Origin: Segatella copri
Lineage (GTDB): Bacteria; Bacteroidota; Bacteroidia; Bacteroidales; Bacteroidaceae
Assembly (NCBI RefSeq): GCF_026015295.1
Contig: NZ_JAPDUW010000001.1
Location: forward strand, 2,148,501-2,212,500
Direction of reading: 5' to 3'
Length of the DNA stretch: 64,000 bases
In this document: piece by piece, positions 41,430-53,934 of the stretch
How the letters are laid out: every line of letters begins with the position of its first letter
Position numbering within the stretch: position 1 is the first letter of the stretch
The notes under the pieces: generated by a model
What the model was told of the DNA's origin: nothing
Database searches by the model: none
What the model saw: the letters and a program-made list of their open reading frames with translations, nothing else
Made by a program: the position numbers and the translations under genes

Positions 41430-42602
41430 TTACTCACCAACCTGAACAGTTGCACGACGGTTGTAAGAAGCAGGAGTCAAATCCTTAACACCACCGTTAG
41501 CCTTAACTACGATGTTCTCCTTAGCAACACCCAACTTAACGAGCTCATCAGCTACCTTCTCAGCACGAGCCTTAGAGATCTTCTGGTTAACAGCTGCAGA
41601 ACCAGTAGCGCTGTCAGCATAACCGTTAACTACCAACTTAGCGTTGTTGTCCTTAGCATACTGAGCGAGAGCCTGTACGTTTACGAGATCCTTCTTAGAA
41701 GCAACCTTAGACTTGCCGATGTTGAAGAATACAGAAACTGGAGTAGCAACATACTCCTTAACTGCCTTATCCTCTACAGACTTCTGGTTGTTCAAGAGAT
41801 TCTTCAAACGGTCGTTCTCTGCATTAGCATCGTTCAACTTAGCATTGATAGCGTCGAGTTCTGACTGATGAAGAGCGTTGATAGCGTCAACATCTGGAAC
41901 CTTGTTCCAAGTAGCCTTACCCAAGTTGTATGTAACACCGACCTCAACATTCAAAGAACGGTCGTGTCTTGCAATCACCTTGTCGATAGAGCGAGATGTG
42001 CTAGGCTTAGCACCTGCCAATACACCTGTGTAACCATCATAGTCGCTAGCACCTAATGCATAGTTTACATCGAGGTTGACAGCCCACTTCTTATTGATCT
42101 TGAACTCGTTCAAGATACCAACACCAACTACAGGAGCATAGCAGTTAGCGCTCATGTTACGGTTAATACCAAAACCTGCGTAAGGGATGCAATCCCAAAC
42201 ACGAGCCTCGTTGTAACCACACAACATATTGCTAACATTGAACAAAACCTGCTCATTCAAAGTCCAATACTTATTTGCATTTGTTGACTTATTCTCAGAA
42301 ACGACTGTACGACCCCAAGCACCATTGAACTTAGTACGGAGACCGAGACCTGGTGTGAACCACTTACCTACAGCAACAGAGAAACCGAGATTGTTTCTGA
42401 AACCCTTGAGTGGGCTCTTAGAGAAACCATTGCCCTCTTCCTGGTTGCCCCAGAATGCAGAACCAGCAACGTTTGCCTGAACAAACCAATTGCTCCAGAA
42501 AGAATTTGTTGCAACGCTATACTTCTCAGTAGTTGCTGCATCCTGAGCCATACTGCCCATTGTTACGCTAGCCAATGCTAGCACTGCTAATAACTTTTTC
42601 AT
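41430..42602 (-). CDS. OmpA-family outer membrane protein (third, divergent copy)
   Basis: A 390-aa outer-membrane protein with signal peptide MKKLLAVLALASVTMGSMAQ, an N-terminal barrel of about 220 residues, a coiled-coil hinge (LHQSELDAINAKLNDANAENDRLKNLL) in place of the proline-rich hinge of the switch-locus copies, and a C-terminal OmpA domain (LVVNGYADSATGSAAVNQKISKARAEKVADEL near 320). It anchors the outer membrane to peptidoglycan. It is monocistronic, with a -7 box TATCTTTG at 42658-42665, a leader of about 50 bases and a strong terminator, as expected for an abundant major porin. Confidence 0.92.
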   Translation of the reverse strand: MKKLLAVLALASVTMGSMAQDAATTEKYSVATNSFWSNWFVQANVAGSAFWGNQEEGNGFSKSPLKGFRNNLGFSVAVGKWFTPGLGLRTKFNGAWGRTVVSENKSTNANKYWTLNEQVLFNVSNMLCGYNEARVWDCIPYAGFGINRNMSANCYAPVVGVGILNEFKINKKWAVNLDVNYALGASDYDGYTGVLAGAKPSTSRSIDKVIARHDRSLNVEVGVTYNLGKATWNKVPDVDAINALHQSELDAINAKLNDANAENDRLKNLLNNQKSVEDKAVKEYVATPVSVFFNIGKSKVASKKDLVNVQALAQYAKDNNAKLVVNGYADSATGSAAVNQKISKARAEKVADELVKLGVAKENIVVKANGGVKDLTPASYNRRATVQVGE

Positions 42603-42657
42603 AACTTTATAATTTAAAAATCAATTTATATATATATATACCTTCTGAATGACGGAG

Positions 42658-42665
42658 CAAAGATA
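42658..42665 (-). promoter_or_regulatory. -7 box of the ompA-like gene
   Basis: TATCTTTG on the minus strand, about 55 bases before the start; the -33 box is not clear. Confidence 0.5.
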
Positions 42666-42753
42666 ATACTATTTTTTGAAATAACCTTCATTTTCTAAAA
42701 AAAATAGCATTTTTCGTTAACTTTTTTAAGAAAAACGGGATTTTTCCCTGCTT

Positions 42754-44625
42754 TTAACCTAAAAGATGCTCAATTTCCTGCTGACGGAGGATACAAAGTA
42801 CCGACTTTCCGTCGGGCGTATAATTGACATTCTGGCAGGCAAAAAGATCATTCACCAGCCCCTCCATCTCTTCATTACTCAATATCTGCCCCTGAGGTAT
42901 TGCAGCCTGGCGAGCCAGACTCAAAGCCAAAGTCTGATTGATTTCATCAATGGCTGATACGCCCTTTTCTACTGCAGAAGAAACCATGTCCTGTACCAGT
43001 TTAAGAGGATTCAATCCTTCAAGTCCGCCAGGAACTGAATTAACGGCATAGCTTCCGCCTCCAAGATCTTCCAGTTCAAAGCCCATCGATTCCATTTCAG
43101 GCAGGATCTTTTCAAAGATTACCTTCTCAGACATCGGGAACTGCACAACCTCAGGAAAGAGGACTTTCTGTGAATGAAAGGTCCGGTCAGCCAACTGGCG
43201 CAAATACTGTTCGAACAAGACACGCACATGGGCACGATGCTGGTCGATAATCATCAATCCCGATTTTACCGCAGTCATGATATACTTACCTTTATACTGA
43301 TAATGGGCTGGCGATTTCTCTGCAATGATACTGTCTGGCGTATTATCCTGACTAGAATCATCGGAAAACACCATGGTCTGTTCCATCCCCTGCACATCAT
43401 CCTGATCTTTGAGTCCTTCATAAAGCTGTTCCCATTTTTCATCCACCTGAGGTTTCGACTTAGGAACAGAGAAGCCTGCTCCCATAGGAACTGCTCCTGT
43501 GGAAGAGGAAGACTTGAACGGATTATAACCAGGATTCAAACTGATCTTCGGTGCCGCAGCAGCAGTGCTCATCTCTGGATTATAAACAGGGATGTCCGGT
43601 TTATCCTCGGTATCGAAATCAATGGTAGGTACATCATTGAACATACCGATGGACTCCTTGACCGAAGCCGAGAGGATTTGCCAGATAGCCTGCTCATTCT
43701 CGAATTTGATTTCAGTCTTCGTAGGATGGATATTCACATCAATATCCTTCGGATCTACATCAAAATACAGAAAGTAAGGCACCTGTTCACCCTGAGGAAC
43801 CAGACGGTCATAAGCAGCCATCACAGCCTTATTGAAATAAGGATGTTTCATGTATCTCCCGTTGACAAAGAAGAACTGATGCACACCTTTCTTTCTGGCA
43901 GATTCCGGTTTGCCCACAAATCCAGACACCTTACACATAGTGGTTTCTACATTTACCGGCAGGAGTTCCTGATTGAAACGCTTGCCGAAGACATCGAGAA
44001 TGCGCTGACGCAAATTAGCGGCACGCAAATTGAATACTTCGGTACCATTGCTATGTAAAGTAAAGGTGATTTGAGGATTTACCAATGCAATCCGCTCGAA
44101 AGCCGTCAGAATATTGTTCAACTCTGTAGAATTGGACTTCAGGAACTTCCTTCGCGCGGGTACATTATAAAAGATATTGCTGACAGAGAAGATACTTCCC
44201 ACAGCACAGGAGCATGGCTCCTGTTTCTCATATCGGGAACCAGAAATCTGTATCAGGGTTCCTATCTCGTCGGTAGCCTGTCGTGACTTCAGTTCTACCT
44301 GAGCCACAGCAGCTATTGACGCCAAAGCTTCGCCACGGAAGCCCATGGTGCGAAGTGCAAACAAATCATCAGCCTTACGGATTTTGGAAGTAGAATGACG
44401 TTCGAAAGCCAAACGAGCATCTGTTTCAGACATACCTTTTCCATCATCTATCACCTGGATGTTGGTACGGCCAGCATCGGTAACTGTGACATGGATATTC
44501 CTGGCACCCGCATCGACTGCATTTTCGACCAGCTCCTTGATAACTGAAGCCGGACGCTGTATAACCTCACCTGCTGCTATCTGATTGGCAACAGAATCGG
44601 GTAAAAGTTGAATAATATCACTCAT
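42754..44625 (-). CDS. mutL: DNA mismatch repair protein MutL
   Basis: GHKL ATPase that couples mismatch recognition by MutS to strand removal. 623 aa. N-terminal ATPase motifs: [10 protein letters not shown] near residue 30 (motif I), DDGKGM near 61 (motif II), [15 protein letters not shown] near 95 (motif III). A linker of about 130 low-complexity residues separates it from the C-terminal dimerisation domain. I do not see the DQHA(x)2E(x)4E endonuclease motif in standard form, but [15 protein letters not shown] near 430 is close to it. It is last of a leftward chain headed by guaB. Confidence 0.94.
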   Translation of the reverse strand: MSDIIQLLPDSVANQIAAGEVIQRPASVIKELVENAVDAGARNIHVTVTDAGRTNIQVIDDGKGMSETDARLAFERHSTSKIRKADDLFALRTMGFRGEALASIAAVAQVELKSRQATDEIGTLIQISGSRYEKQEPCSCAVGSIFSVSNIFYNVPARRKFLKSNSTELNNILTAFERIALVNPQITFTLHSNGTEVFNLRAANLRQRILDVFGKRFNQELLPVNVETTMCKVSGFVGKPESARKKGVHQFFFVNGRYMKHPYFNKAVMAAYDRLVPQGEQVPYFLYFDVDPKDIDVNIHPTKTEIKFENEQAIWQILSASVKESIGMFNDVPTIDFDTEDKPDIPVYNPEMSTAAAAPKISLNPGYNPFKSSSSTGAVPMGAGFSVPKSKPQVDEKWEQLYEGLKDQDDVQGMEQTMVFSDDSSQDNTPDSIIAEKSPAHYQYKGKYIMTAVKSGLMIIDQHRAHVRVLFEQYLRQLADRTFHSQKVLFPEVVQFPMSEKVIFEKILPEMESMGFELEDLGGGSYAVNSVPGGLEGLNPLKLVQDMVSSAVEKGVSAIDEINQTLALSLARQAAIPQGQILSNEEMEGLVNDLFACQNVNYTPDGKSVLCILRQQEIEHLLG

Positions 44626-44667
44626 CTCTAAATATTAATCATATAAGAAAATGATGCTTCATTATAA

Positions 44668-46323
44668 TCAGTCAGTCAGTTTCTGAAGTGGAGCTTCATG
44701 ACGCTTAATGTTCTTGAGTTCGGAGCCCTTGGATTTACCACGCCATACAAAGATATCATTCTTATCTTTAGGACGCAAGTCCTCGAACCAGGCAAAATTG
44801 TTGAGTTTATATTTTGCCGGCGGAATCTGCGTCATAGGATACATGGTAGATGTAAACTTATTGGTCCAGATTTTCTCCATCTTCCTGCCCGGTCCCATAT
44901 ACATACGCATGGTATCGGTCTCCAGATAATTCAAGCCAATGAGCGAACTGTCCTTATCATCCGTCATATAATAGATGGTCTGCACATTACCGATAGACTC
45001 TCCTTGTTTAATCTCACCTTTTTCAAAGTAAGATTTCATCTCAGAAGAACTGATCTGATTGAAATGAACACTATCCGGCATCTGCTCTACAGACAGCGCC
45101 TGTCCGATGACATGGGCAAAACGAACGGTAGAGTCGTTCATGAAGACCAGAATCTTCTCGCCCAGCAACTGACGGTTTCCATTCCAGACGATAGGATCCT
45201 TATACATGGTCATGCAGGAATCCTGAGAATTGAAAACCAGGGAATCGCAGATGGCCTGCATATCCAGGCGATAGGCACGGACCTTAGGATAAGCATGCAC
45301 CTTACGGTATACCGAATCGGTATTGATATGGAAGGTATTGATACGCATGGTATCAGAATGAACCCAAAGAGTATCTTTCTGCGAATAGTCGATCGCTACA
45401 GGATTGCGGGTGGCAAATCCATTACCGGTTTTCTCGTTGTAACGCAGATAATCGCAAGTCAGGGAATTTTTATTTTTCTTGTCTACATAAACCACATTGC
45501 CATATCCGGTACTCTCTCCATCCTTTACATAATAGAGCGTATCACCCGTAAGTGTCTTGTCTTTATCTATAACCGTAGAACGGCCGTAAAGCTGTGCTCT
45601 ATCGGTCTTGGTATCATAATATCCGTCTTCGGTCTTGACAACACTTGCACCGGAAACAATCTTAGAAGGTCCTACCATGTGAGCCTTTGATTTACGGACA
45701 TCGTAATACAAAGTATCGGTAGTAACAACATCCTTGCCGCTGCGCAACTTGACATTATAGACAAACTTAGCCTCACGCGTTTCGGTATGATACTCACCCC
45801 AATCGGCAACCAGCTTATCCTTACCATCAATCAGCGTTCCGCCGTCAAAGAAGTTTGCCATATTATACAAGCGGTCGAAATCCAAGCTATCAGTACGCAA
45901 AGTCTGCCGACGATGATGCAAGACCACATTCTTGCGTGCTCTCATCATCTGCATCTGCCCATCATACTCTGCTCTATTACAAGTGAGTGACAAGGTGTCT
46001 CCCTGCCGGTAATGAACATGTCCGAAAGCTTTCACGGAATTAGAAGCCTGATAGAAATATGCGCTGTCACAGGTAAGATGACTGCCCTGATGCAAGAAAG
46101 AGACCTTACCTTTCAATATTTGGGCATCAGGATTATTACCGAACATATCATAGTACAATTCATCTGCATGCAAAAGATATACGCGGTCACCATGAGGGCG
46201 TTTTCTGGCATGCTTCTTTGGAGCCTGCATGGCTTGCATCAGACAAAACCCAAACAGGCATAGAACCATAACCGATATGATTCTATGCCCTCTGATATGA
46301 TTATTTAATCTTTTATTTATCAT
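44668..46323 (-). CDS. OstA-like (LptA-type) envelope protein
   Basis: A 551-aa exported protein (hydrophobic segment MVLCLFGFCLMQAMQA near residue 18). The rest repeats the OstA pattern: GKVSFLHQGSHLTCDSAYFYQ, GHVHYRQGDTLSLTCNRAEYDG, NVVYVDKKNKNSLTCDYLRYN, each a beta-jellyroll turn of the kind that carries lipopolysaccharide across the periplasm in LptA and LptD. Longer than LptA. By family it should assist LPS transport; the LptB ATPase lies 10 kb away in this window. Stop 42 bases before mutL; its start overlaps the upstream PpiC gene's stop by four bases. Confidence 0.82.
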   Translation of the reverse strand: MINKRLNNHIRGHRIISVMVLCLFGFCLMQAMQAPKKHARKRPHGDRVYLLHADELYYDMFGNNPDAQILKGKVSFLHQGSHLTCDSAYFYQASNSVKAFGHVHYRQGDTLSLTCNRAEYDGQMQMMRARKNVVLHHRRQTLRTDSLDFDRLYNMANFFDGGTLIDGKDKLVADWGEYHTETREAKFVYNVKLRSGKDVVTTDTLYYDVRKSKAHMVGPSKIVSGASVVKTEDGYYDTKTDRAQLYGRSTVIDKDKTLTGDTLYYVKDGESTGYGNVVYVDKKNKNSLTCDYLRYNEKTGNGFATRNPVAIDYSQKDTLWVHSDTMRINTFHINTDSVYRKVHAYPKVRAYRLDMQAICDSLVFNSQDSCMTMYKDPIVWNGNRQLLGEKILVFMNDSTVRFAHVIGQALSVEQMPDSVHFNQISSSEMKSYFEKGEIKQGESIGNVQTIYYMTDDKDSSLIGLNYLETDTMRMYMGPGRKMEKIWTNKFTSTMYPMTQIPPAKYKLNNFAWFEDLRPKDKNDIFVWRGKSKGSELKNIKRHEAPLQKLTD

Positions 46324-47774
46324 TTAATCCAACCTTGATATTCAAACTTACAATCCTTATAGCGATCGTTCATACGAACATAAGTCTGCTTGATTTTATT
46401 GACTACCCAATCGTGCAAGGTCTGGGCACGCTCCTTAGCCAACACTACATCCTTCATCACCTGAAAATCTTCGGTAATAGTAGCTCTATGTCCGTCAACA
46501 CGGCTTACCAGTTTTACCAAAGCACAAGTGGTTTTACCCTTGGAATTCACCATCGTGAAAGGTGCAGAAACCTCACCTACCTTCATTGTATCTACCATAC
46601 GGGCAACCTCGGTAGGTAGATCCTTCATCTGGAAGCGGGAAGTTCTTGACTGGTCAGGAGTAACATTGGCCATCAAACCCTTGTTGTTGCGGGTATCCTT
46701 ATCATCAGACAATGCTTCAACAGCCTGCTCAAAGGTAAACTTAGCGGCACGGATATCATTACCGATAGAATCCAGACGGCCGATAGACTTATCAATAGCA
46801 TCCTGAGAAACCTGAGGCTTGAGCAGGATATGGCGACACTTAATCTTATCACCACGCTTATCAATCAACTGGATGATATGATAACCAAACTCAGACTCAA
46901 CAATCTTTGAGATTTTCTTAGGATCGGTAAGATTGAATGCTACATTTGCAAACGCAGGATCCAACATACCTCTACCGATATAATCCATCTCGCCACCCAT
47001 ACGGGCTGAACCCGGATCCTCAGAATAAAGACGAGCCAAAGTAGCAAAAGAAGTCTCACCCTTATTCACACGGTCAGTAAACTCACGCAACTGATTTTTC
47101 ACACGGTTAATCTCCTCAAGAGGAATACGTGGCTGCATGGTAAGAATCTCAACCTCTACCTCTGTAGGAACAAAAGGGATACTGTCGGCAGGTAAATCCT
47201 TAAAGTATTTACGTACCTGAGCTGGAGACACCTTGATATCCTTCACCAGTTCCTGCTTCATCTTCTGAATCAGCTGTTGGTTTTTGAAATCATCATGCAT
47301 CTGCTGGCGCATCTGGGTGATACTTTGCTTGCGATACTCCTCCAGTTTTTCACGAGAACCAATCATGGAAACCCAACTGTTGATCTGTTCGTCGATACCA
47401 TTCATGACTTCTGACTCAGATACTTCGATACTATCGATAGCTGCCTGATGGAGAAACAGTTTCTGAACGGCAATCTGCTCAGGAATAGAACAGTCTGGGT
47501 CACCAGTATATTTAATACCTTCAGCCTCAGCCTGCAAACGGGTTACCTCGACGTCTGACTTCAGGATAGCCTCATCGCCGACAACCCAAATTACCTCATC
47601 AACCACACTACCCTCATTGATTTTCTGAGAATCGGCAGCAGTTTGTTGCTTGATATTTGCAGAATCAGCCTCATGAGCCAAAGCACTACGGCTTGCTCTT
47701 GTTGCACTAGCACTTATTCCTACTATCATCAGCAGGGCTATAAATGCCATTGTCATTTTATATCCAGTATTCAT
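46320..47774 (-). CDS. SurA-like periplasmic peptidyl-prolyl isomerase
   Basis: A 484-aa periplasmic folding factor for outer-membrane proteins. Signal-type start (MAFIALLMIVGISASA); N-terminal SurA domain (VVDEVIWVVGDEAILKSDVE) in the family's usual form; two PpiC/parvulin domains, about residues 185-290 (ARMGGEMDYIGRGMLDPAFANVAFNL, GYHIIQLIDKRGDKIKCRHILLKP) and 290-400. It overlaps the OstA-like gene, consistent with joint service in outer-membrane assembly. SurA itself is not proven; the Bacteroidetes protein is a functional analogue by family. Confidence 0.86.
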   Translation of the reverse strand: MNTGYKMTMAFIALLMIVGISASATRASRSALAHEADSANIKQQTAADSQKINEGSVVDEVIWVVGDEAILKSDVEVTRLQAEAEGIKYTGDPDCSIPEQIAVQKLFLHQAAIDSIEVSESEVMNGIDEQINSWVSMIGSREKLEEYRKQSITQMRQQMHDDFKNQQLIQKMKQELVKDIKVSPAQVRKYFKDLPADSIPFVPTEVEVEILTMQPRIPLEEINRVKNQLREFTDRVNKGETSFATLARLYSEDPGSARMGGEMDYIGRGMLDPAFANVAFNLTDPKKISKIVESEFGYHIIQLIDKRGDKIKCRHILLKPQVSQDAIDKSIGRLDSIGNDIRAAKFTFEQAVEALSDDKDTRNNKGLMANVTPDQSRTSRFQMKDLPTEVARMVDTMKVGEVSAPFTMVNSKGKTTCALVKLVSRVDGHRATITEDFQVMKDVVLAKERAQTLHDWVVNKIKQTYVRMNDRYKDCKFEYQGWIK

Positions 47775-47793
47775 GTATTGTTTCTATAATATA

Positions 47794-48780
47794 TTAATGT
47801 ATATTGAGAGTGGTCAACATGCTATGGAAAACCACCACTTTATATTTCTTCTTCAATTGTGCGACCCATTGTTTCTCTAACGAGTCTTGATAGTCAGCAA
47901 GTACCACATCCGGGTATTCGCCATTCTGGGGCAGATTAACCTTCATCTTCTTCAGGCGCTTCATTTCCCATTTGTATTTTTTCTTATTCTTGGCATAGAA
48001 GGCAGCCAGACCTTTTCTATCAGCAGCAGCCTTATCCCAAATATTACGCTGGCAGATTTCATTCAGCAAAAGGTTTTCTACTTCCTCCTGCTGCTGGTAG
48101 GTTCCCCGCCAATTTTCTACCTTAGCATCAGCAACATATTTTTTCTGATTACCATCATCATGTTTATCCAGCAACTTGACGATATGATAACCAAACTCAG
48201 ACATAAACGGTCTACTAATCTCACCCTTTCGCAGAGAGAAAGCTACTTTTTCAAAAGCCTGCACAGTCTGACCTTTTGTAAACCATGCCAAAGTCCCCCC
48301 ATTGACCGCAGACCCTTTATCATCAGAACACTTTTTTGCCAGGTCAGCAAAATCTGCACCTTTGCAAAGAGCCTGATAAATAGAATCGATTCTTCTTTCC
48401 ACCACCTCCTGTTCCTGGTAAGATGCTTTCTGTCCCAATCTCAAGAGGATATGTGCAACATGAACACTGCCTTTATCGGGCATCAACTCGCATGACTCGA
48501 CATCATCATATCGTTTCAACACACGCCTGATATTAGGCAAAGTATCGAGATGAGCATCCTTAGCAGCTTGCACTTTCAGCTTATAATCAACAAAGCCATC
48601 GGTAAACACCTTGACACTTTTAGAATCAACCGTATTTCCCAAATGATTTTTCTGATAAAAGTACTCAAATTCCGACTTCTTGACAGATTGACCATCAATA
48701 ATCATAACAATTGGGTCGGTATGAGCAAAAGCAATGCTCCCCGAAAGGAGCATTGCCGCTATAAGTGCATAAAACTTCAT
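47794..48780 (-). CDS. PpiC-type foldase, second periplasmic parvulin
   Basis: A 328-aa exported protein (MKFYALIAAMLLSGSIAFA). One PpiC domain spans about residues 105-210 (VHVAHILLRLGQKASYQEQE, NGGTLAWFTKGQTVQAFEKVAFSL, GYHIVKLLDKHDDG), flanked by SurA-like helices. It follows guaB by 14 bases and precedes the longer SurA-like gene by 19, so guaB, two foldases, the OstA-like gene and mutL are probably co-transcribed. Confidence 0.84.
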   Translation of the reverse strand: MKFYALIAAMLLSGSIAFAHTDPIVMIIDGQSVKKSEFEYFYQKNHLGNTVDSKSVKVFTDGFVDYKLKVQAAKDAHLDTLPNIRRVLKRYDDVESCELMPDKGSVHVAHILLRLGQKASYQEQEVVERRIDSIYQALCKGADFADLAKKCSDDKGSAVNGGTLAWFTKGQTVQAFEKVAFSLRKGEISRPFMSEFGYHIVKLLDKHDDGNQKKYVADAKVENWRGTYQQQEEVENLLLNEICQRNIWDKAAADRKGLAAFYAKNKKKYKWEMKRLKKMKVNLPQNGEYPDVVLADYQDSLEKQWVAQLKKKYKVVVFHSMLTTLNIH

Positions 48781-48794
48781 ATTTCCTAATTATA

Positions 48795-50297
<1,503 letters not shown>

Positions 50298-50307
50298 TTA
50301 TTGCGTG

Positions 50308-50315
50308 CAAATTTA
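50308..50315 (-). promoter_or_regulatory. -7 box of guaB
   Basis: TAAATTTG on the minus strand, 29 bases before the start codon; no consensus -33 box. Confidence 0.5.
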
Positions 50316-50382
50316 GCAATAATTTCTCAGATAGAGTTCGCTTTTCACGAAAATCTTACCTTATTAATGCTATTTAACGTGA

Positions 50383-52569
50383 TTAGTTGGCTTGTTCGGA
50401 CAAAAACTTGATTCTGACGAGTCGAATTTCGTCTTCATTGTAGTCTTCACCCAATTCATCTTGAGCCGCATTCAAATCATCAGTATCGCTCTCCATGAAG
50501 TAATCGTAGATGTCATCTACATGGTCATCATCCACAACTTCCTCTATGAAATAATCGATATTCAGCTTGGTACCGCTGTAAACGATTGCCTCTATTTCGT
50601 CAAGCAATTCTGAGAAATCCAAACCTTTTGCTTCTGCCAAATCATCAAGATCTATCTGGCGGTCTATGCTCTGAATGATACTTACCTTCAAGACTGATTT
50701 CTTGGCAACTGTCCTGACACGTAATTCCTCAGGACGCTCTATCAGATTCTCTTCACAATACTGATTGATCAATTTACAGAACTCCTTACCATACCTCTTT
50801 GCCTTACCGGCTCCAACTCCCTGTATGTTCTGCAATTCCTGCATATCTACAGGATACATCGTTGCCATCTGTTCCAGAGAAATATCCTGGAAAATAACAT
50901 AAGGCGGCAATTTATGCTTCTTTGCTACTGTTTTACGCAAGTCTTTCAACATGGAGAAAAGTGTCTGATCCAAAGCACCTGTATTATGCTCGCTCAGAGG
51001 CGCTCCATCAAAATCATCAGAGAATTCCTTATCGGCAACGATCATGAATGATTCAGGATTCTTAATGAAACGCTTACCCGCAGCTGTCAACTTCAAAAGG
51101 CCATAGTTCTCTACATCTTTCTTGAGATAACCGGCTATCAACGCCTGACGAATAACAGGATTCCAAACTTTAGAATCCATATCTTCACCTGCTCCAAACT
51201 CCTCCAGTTCATCATGCTTGTGAGAAACGATATCATCAGTAGCACGTCCCTTTACAAAATCGATGATATATTCCTGGCGGAAATTCTCCTTCACCGCAGC
51301 AACAGACTCCAAAACAACGAGCAGCGCATCCTTAGCCTCGAATTTTTCTGTAGGATGCAGGCAGTTGTCGCAGTTATGGCAGTTTTCTTCATGATATTCC
51401 TCACCAAAATAATGAAGCAACATTTTCCTGCGACAGACAGACGATTCAGCATAGGCAGCCGTTTCCTGCAACAACTGTCTGCCGATATCCTGTTCTGCTA
51501 CAGGTTTGTTCTCCATAAACTTCTCCAGCTTTCTGAGGTCTTTACGGGCATAGAAGGCGATACATATACCCTCGCCTCCATCACGTCCGGCTCTACCCGT
51601 TTCCTGATAATAACCTTCCAAGCTCTTGGGTATATCATAATGAATAACAAAACGGACATCAGGTTTATCGATACCCATTCCGAAGGCGATAGTAGCAACA
51701 ATGACATCAATACGCTCCATCAGAAAATCATCCTGGGTTTGAGAACGGGTAGCCGAATCAAGACCGGCATGATAAGGAGCCGCTTTGATTTCATTGGCTT
51801 TCAATACCTCTGCCAATTCCTCTACTTTCTTACGGGAGAGACAATAGATAATACCACTCTTTCCTTTGTGTTGACGAATAAACATGATGATCTGACGATC
51901 GATATCCTTGTTCTTCGGGCGCACCTCATAATACAAGTTAGGGCGGTTAAAAGAACTCTTGAATTCTTTGGCATCCATGATGCCTAAGTTTTTCTTGATA
52001 TCAGTACGTACCTTATCTGTTGCAGTAGCTGTAAGCGCTATCACAGGTGCAACACCTATTTCGTTAATAATAGGGCGAATACGACGATACTCTGGTCTGA
52101 AATCGTGTCCCCACTCAGAGATACAGTGAGCCTCATCAATGGCATAGAACGAAATCTTTACTGTTTTAAGGAACTCAACATTATCTTCTTTCGTCAAAGA
52201 TTCAGGTGCAACATACAGGAGTTTGGTCGTACCATTGAGAATATCATTCTTCACCTTCTCAATAGCCGACTTATTCAATGATGAATTGAGATAATGAGCC
52301 ACGCCATCACTTTCACTCAAACCATTAATAACATCTACCTGGTTCTTCATCAAAGCAATCAGAGGAGAAATCACAATAGCTGTGCCCTCCATAATGAGCG
52401 AAGGCAACTGGTAACACAAACTCTTACCGCCACCTGTAGGCATCAATACAAAAGTATCATTGCCACTCATCAAATTTCTGATGATTGCCTCTTGATCACC
52501 CTTAAACGAATCGAAGCCGAAATAATGCTTCAACTGTCCTGTAAGATTAACCTGTTCTGTCATATCCAC
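50383..52569 (-). CDS. recQ: ATP-dependent DNA helicase RecQ
   Basis: A 3'-5' superfamily 2 helicase for recombination and repair, 728 aa. Motif I TGGGKSLCYQLPS near residue 42, motif II DEAHCISEWGHDFRPEYR near 145, motif VI QETGRAGRDG near 325. The RecQ-Ct zinc site uses CRRKMLLHYFGE and CHNCDNC; a winged helix and an HRDC domain (MYPVDMQELQNIQGVGAGKAKRYG) follow. After the HRDC an extra ~110-residue acidic region (DDDHVDDIYDYF...) extends beyond the E. coli enzyme, as in other Bacteroidetes RecQ proteins. It follows clpX by 70 bases. Confidence 0.94.
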   Translation of the reverse strand: MDMTEQVNLTGQLKHYFGFDSFKGDQEAIIRNLMSGNDTFVLMPTGGGKSLCYQLPSLIMEGTAIVISPLIALMKNQVDVINGLSESDGVAHYLNSSLNKSAIEKVKNDILNGTTKLLYVAPESLTKEDNVEFLKTVKISFYAIDEAHCISEWGHDFRPEYRRIRPIINEIGVAPVIALTATATDKVRTDIKKNLGIMDAKEFKSSFNRPNLYYEVRPKNKDIDRQIIMFIRQHKGKSGIIYCLSRKKVEELAEVLKANEIKAAPYHAGLDSATRSQTQDDFLMERIDVIVATIAFGMGIDKPDVRFVIHYDIPKSLEGYYQETGRAGRDGGEGICIAFYARKDLRKLEKFMENKPVAEQDIGRQLLQETAAYAESSVCRRKMLLHYFGEEYHEENCHNCDNCLHPTEKFEAKDALLVVLESVAAVKENFRQEYIIDFVKGRATDDIVSHKHDELEEFGAGEDMDSKVWNPVIRQALIAGYLKKDVENYGLLKLTAAGKRFIKNPESFMIVADKEFSDDFDGAPLSEHNTGALDQTLFSMLKDLRKTVAKKHKLPPYVIFQDISLEQMATMYPVDMQELQNIQGVGAGKAKRYGKEFCKLINQYCEENLIERPEELRVRTVAKKSVLKVSIIQSIDRQIDLDDLAEAKGLDFSELLDEIEAIVYSGTKLNIDYFIEEVVDDDHVDDIYDYFMESDTDDLNAAQDELGEDYNEDEIRLVRIKFLSEQAN

Positions 52570-52639
52570 CTATTATTATATTATATATGTCTATATATAC
52601 GATTAAATAGCATTCAATTGGACAAAATGCCCAACTGCT

Positions 52640-53869
52640 TTATGCTGTTTCCAACTGTCCGAGATGAGATTTATCCAACTGTTTCTTGGTATAGTCCAGC
52701 GTAACAGCAAATGATTTAACCTTCTCTGATGGAATCTCAAACATAGCATCCATCATCACAGCCTCTACAATTGAGCGAAGTCCACGAGCACCCAGTTTAT
52801 ACTCTACCGCTTTGTCTACGATATAATCGAGAGCATCTTCATCAAACTTCAGTTTAATGCCATCCATCTCAAACAATTTCTGATATTGCTTGACAATAGA
52901 ATTCTTAGGTTCAACCAAGATTTTGCGCAAAGCCTCCCTATCCAACGGATTGAGATAAGTAAGCACAGGCAAACGGCCGATAATTTCAGGTATCAAGCCA
53001 AAAGACTTCAAATCCTGTGGAAGGATATACTGCATCAAATCCTTCTTATCTATCTTAGCTACATTCTGAACCGAATTATAGCCTACTACGTGCGTATTCA
53101 TACGCTGAGCTATTTTACGCTCAATACCGTCAAAAGCACCACCACAGATAAACAGGATATTCTTGGTATCTACATGGATATAATCCTGATCAGGATGCTT
53201 GCGTCCACCTTTAGGCGGAACATTAACCATGGTACCTTCCAAGAGTTTCAACAATCCCTGCTGTACACCTTCGCCACTCACATCACGCGTGATAGAAGGA
53301 TTATCGCTCTTGCGGGCTATCTTATCAATCTCATCAATGAACACAATTCCCCTTTCTGCTGCAGCCACATCATAATCAGCAACCTGCAACAGACGTGACA
53401 AGATGCTTTCAACGTCTTCACCCACATAACCTGCTTCAGTAAATACAGTGGCATCAACAATGGTGAAAGGAACATCCAACATCTTAGCTATTGTACGCGC
53501 CAACAAGGTTTTACCTGTACCGGTACTACCAACCATGATGATATTACTCTTTTCGATTTCTACACCATCTTCATCCTTTGGCTGCTGCAAACGCTTGTAG
53601 TGGTTATATACAGCGACAGCCAAATTGCGCTTAGCCTGATCCTGACCGATGATATATTCATCCAGGTATTTTTTGATCTCTACAGGCTTTGGCACCTCTT
53701 TGAGAACAAACTTACCCTCCCCAGCTTTAGGAGCCAAGACCCCTGTAGACTGTATAATTTCATAAGCCTGCTTAGCACAATCTTCGCAAATGAAGCCATT
53801 GATACCCGTGATGAGTAATCTGACTTCATTTTCTGATCTTCCACAGAAGCTACATACTTTCTTTGGCAT
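52640..53869 (-). CDS. clpX: ATP-dependent Clp protease, ATP-binding subunit ClpX
   Basis: AAA+ unfoldase feeding substrates to ClpP, 409 aa. N-terminal zinc-binding domain ([11 protein letters not shown] and CEDC), Walker [12 protein letters not shown] near residue 117, Walker B IVFIDEID near 180, sensor and arginine-finger region [13 protein letters not shown] near 300. It lies 65 bases downstream of clpP and in the same direction, the usual tig-clpP-clpX order, with recQ added at the end. Confidence 0.96.
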   Translation of the reverse strand: MPKKVCSFCGRSENEVRLLITGINGFICEDCAKQAYEIIQSTGVLAPKAGEGKFVLKEVPKPVEIKKYLDEYIIGQDQAKRNLAVAVYNHYKRLQQPKDEDGVEIEKSNIIMVGSTGTGKTLLARTIAKMLDVPFTIVDATVFTEAGYVGEDVESILSRLLQVADYDVAAAERGIVFIDEIDKIARKSDNPSITRDVSGEGVQQGLLKLLEGTMVNVPPKGGRKHPDQDYIHVDTKNILFICGGAFDGIERKIAQRMNTHVVGYNSVQNVAKIDKKDLMQYILPQDLKSFGLIPEIIGRLPVLTYLNPLDREALRKILVEPKNSIVKQYQKLFEMDGIKLKFDEDALDYIVDKAVEYKLGARGLRSIVEAVMMDAMFEIPSEKVKSFAVTLDYTKKQLDKSHLGQLETA

Positions 53870-53894
53870 ATTATAATTATTATCTCTTCTTGCG

Positions 53895-53910
53895 CACCTT
53901 ATTATATATA
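53895..53910 (-). repeat. Copy of the dispersed TATATATAATAAGGTG element
   Basis: Exact 16-base match, on the minus strand, in the clpP-clpX spacer. Other copies: 12494-12509 (inside the MATE gene), 28115-28130, 29385-29400 and 29420-29435. Confidence 0.75.
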
Positions 53911-53934
53911 CGCATATTTACTTAAAACAATTCG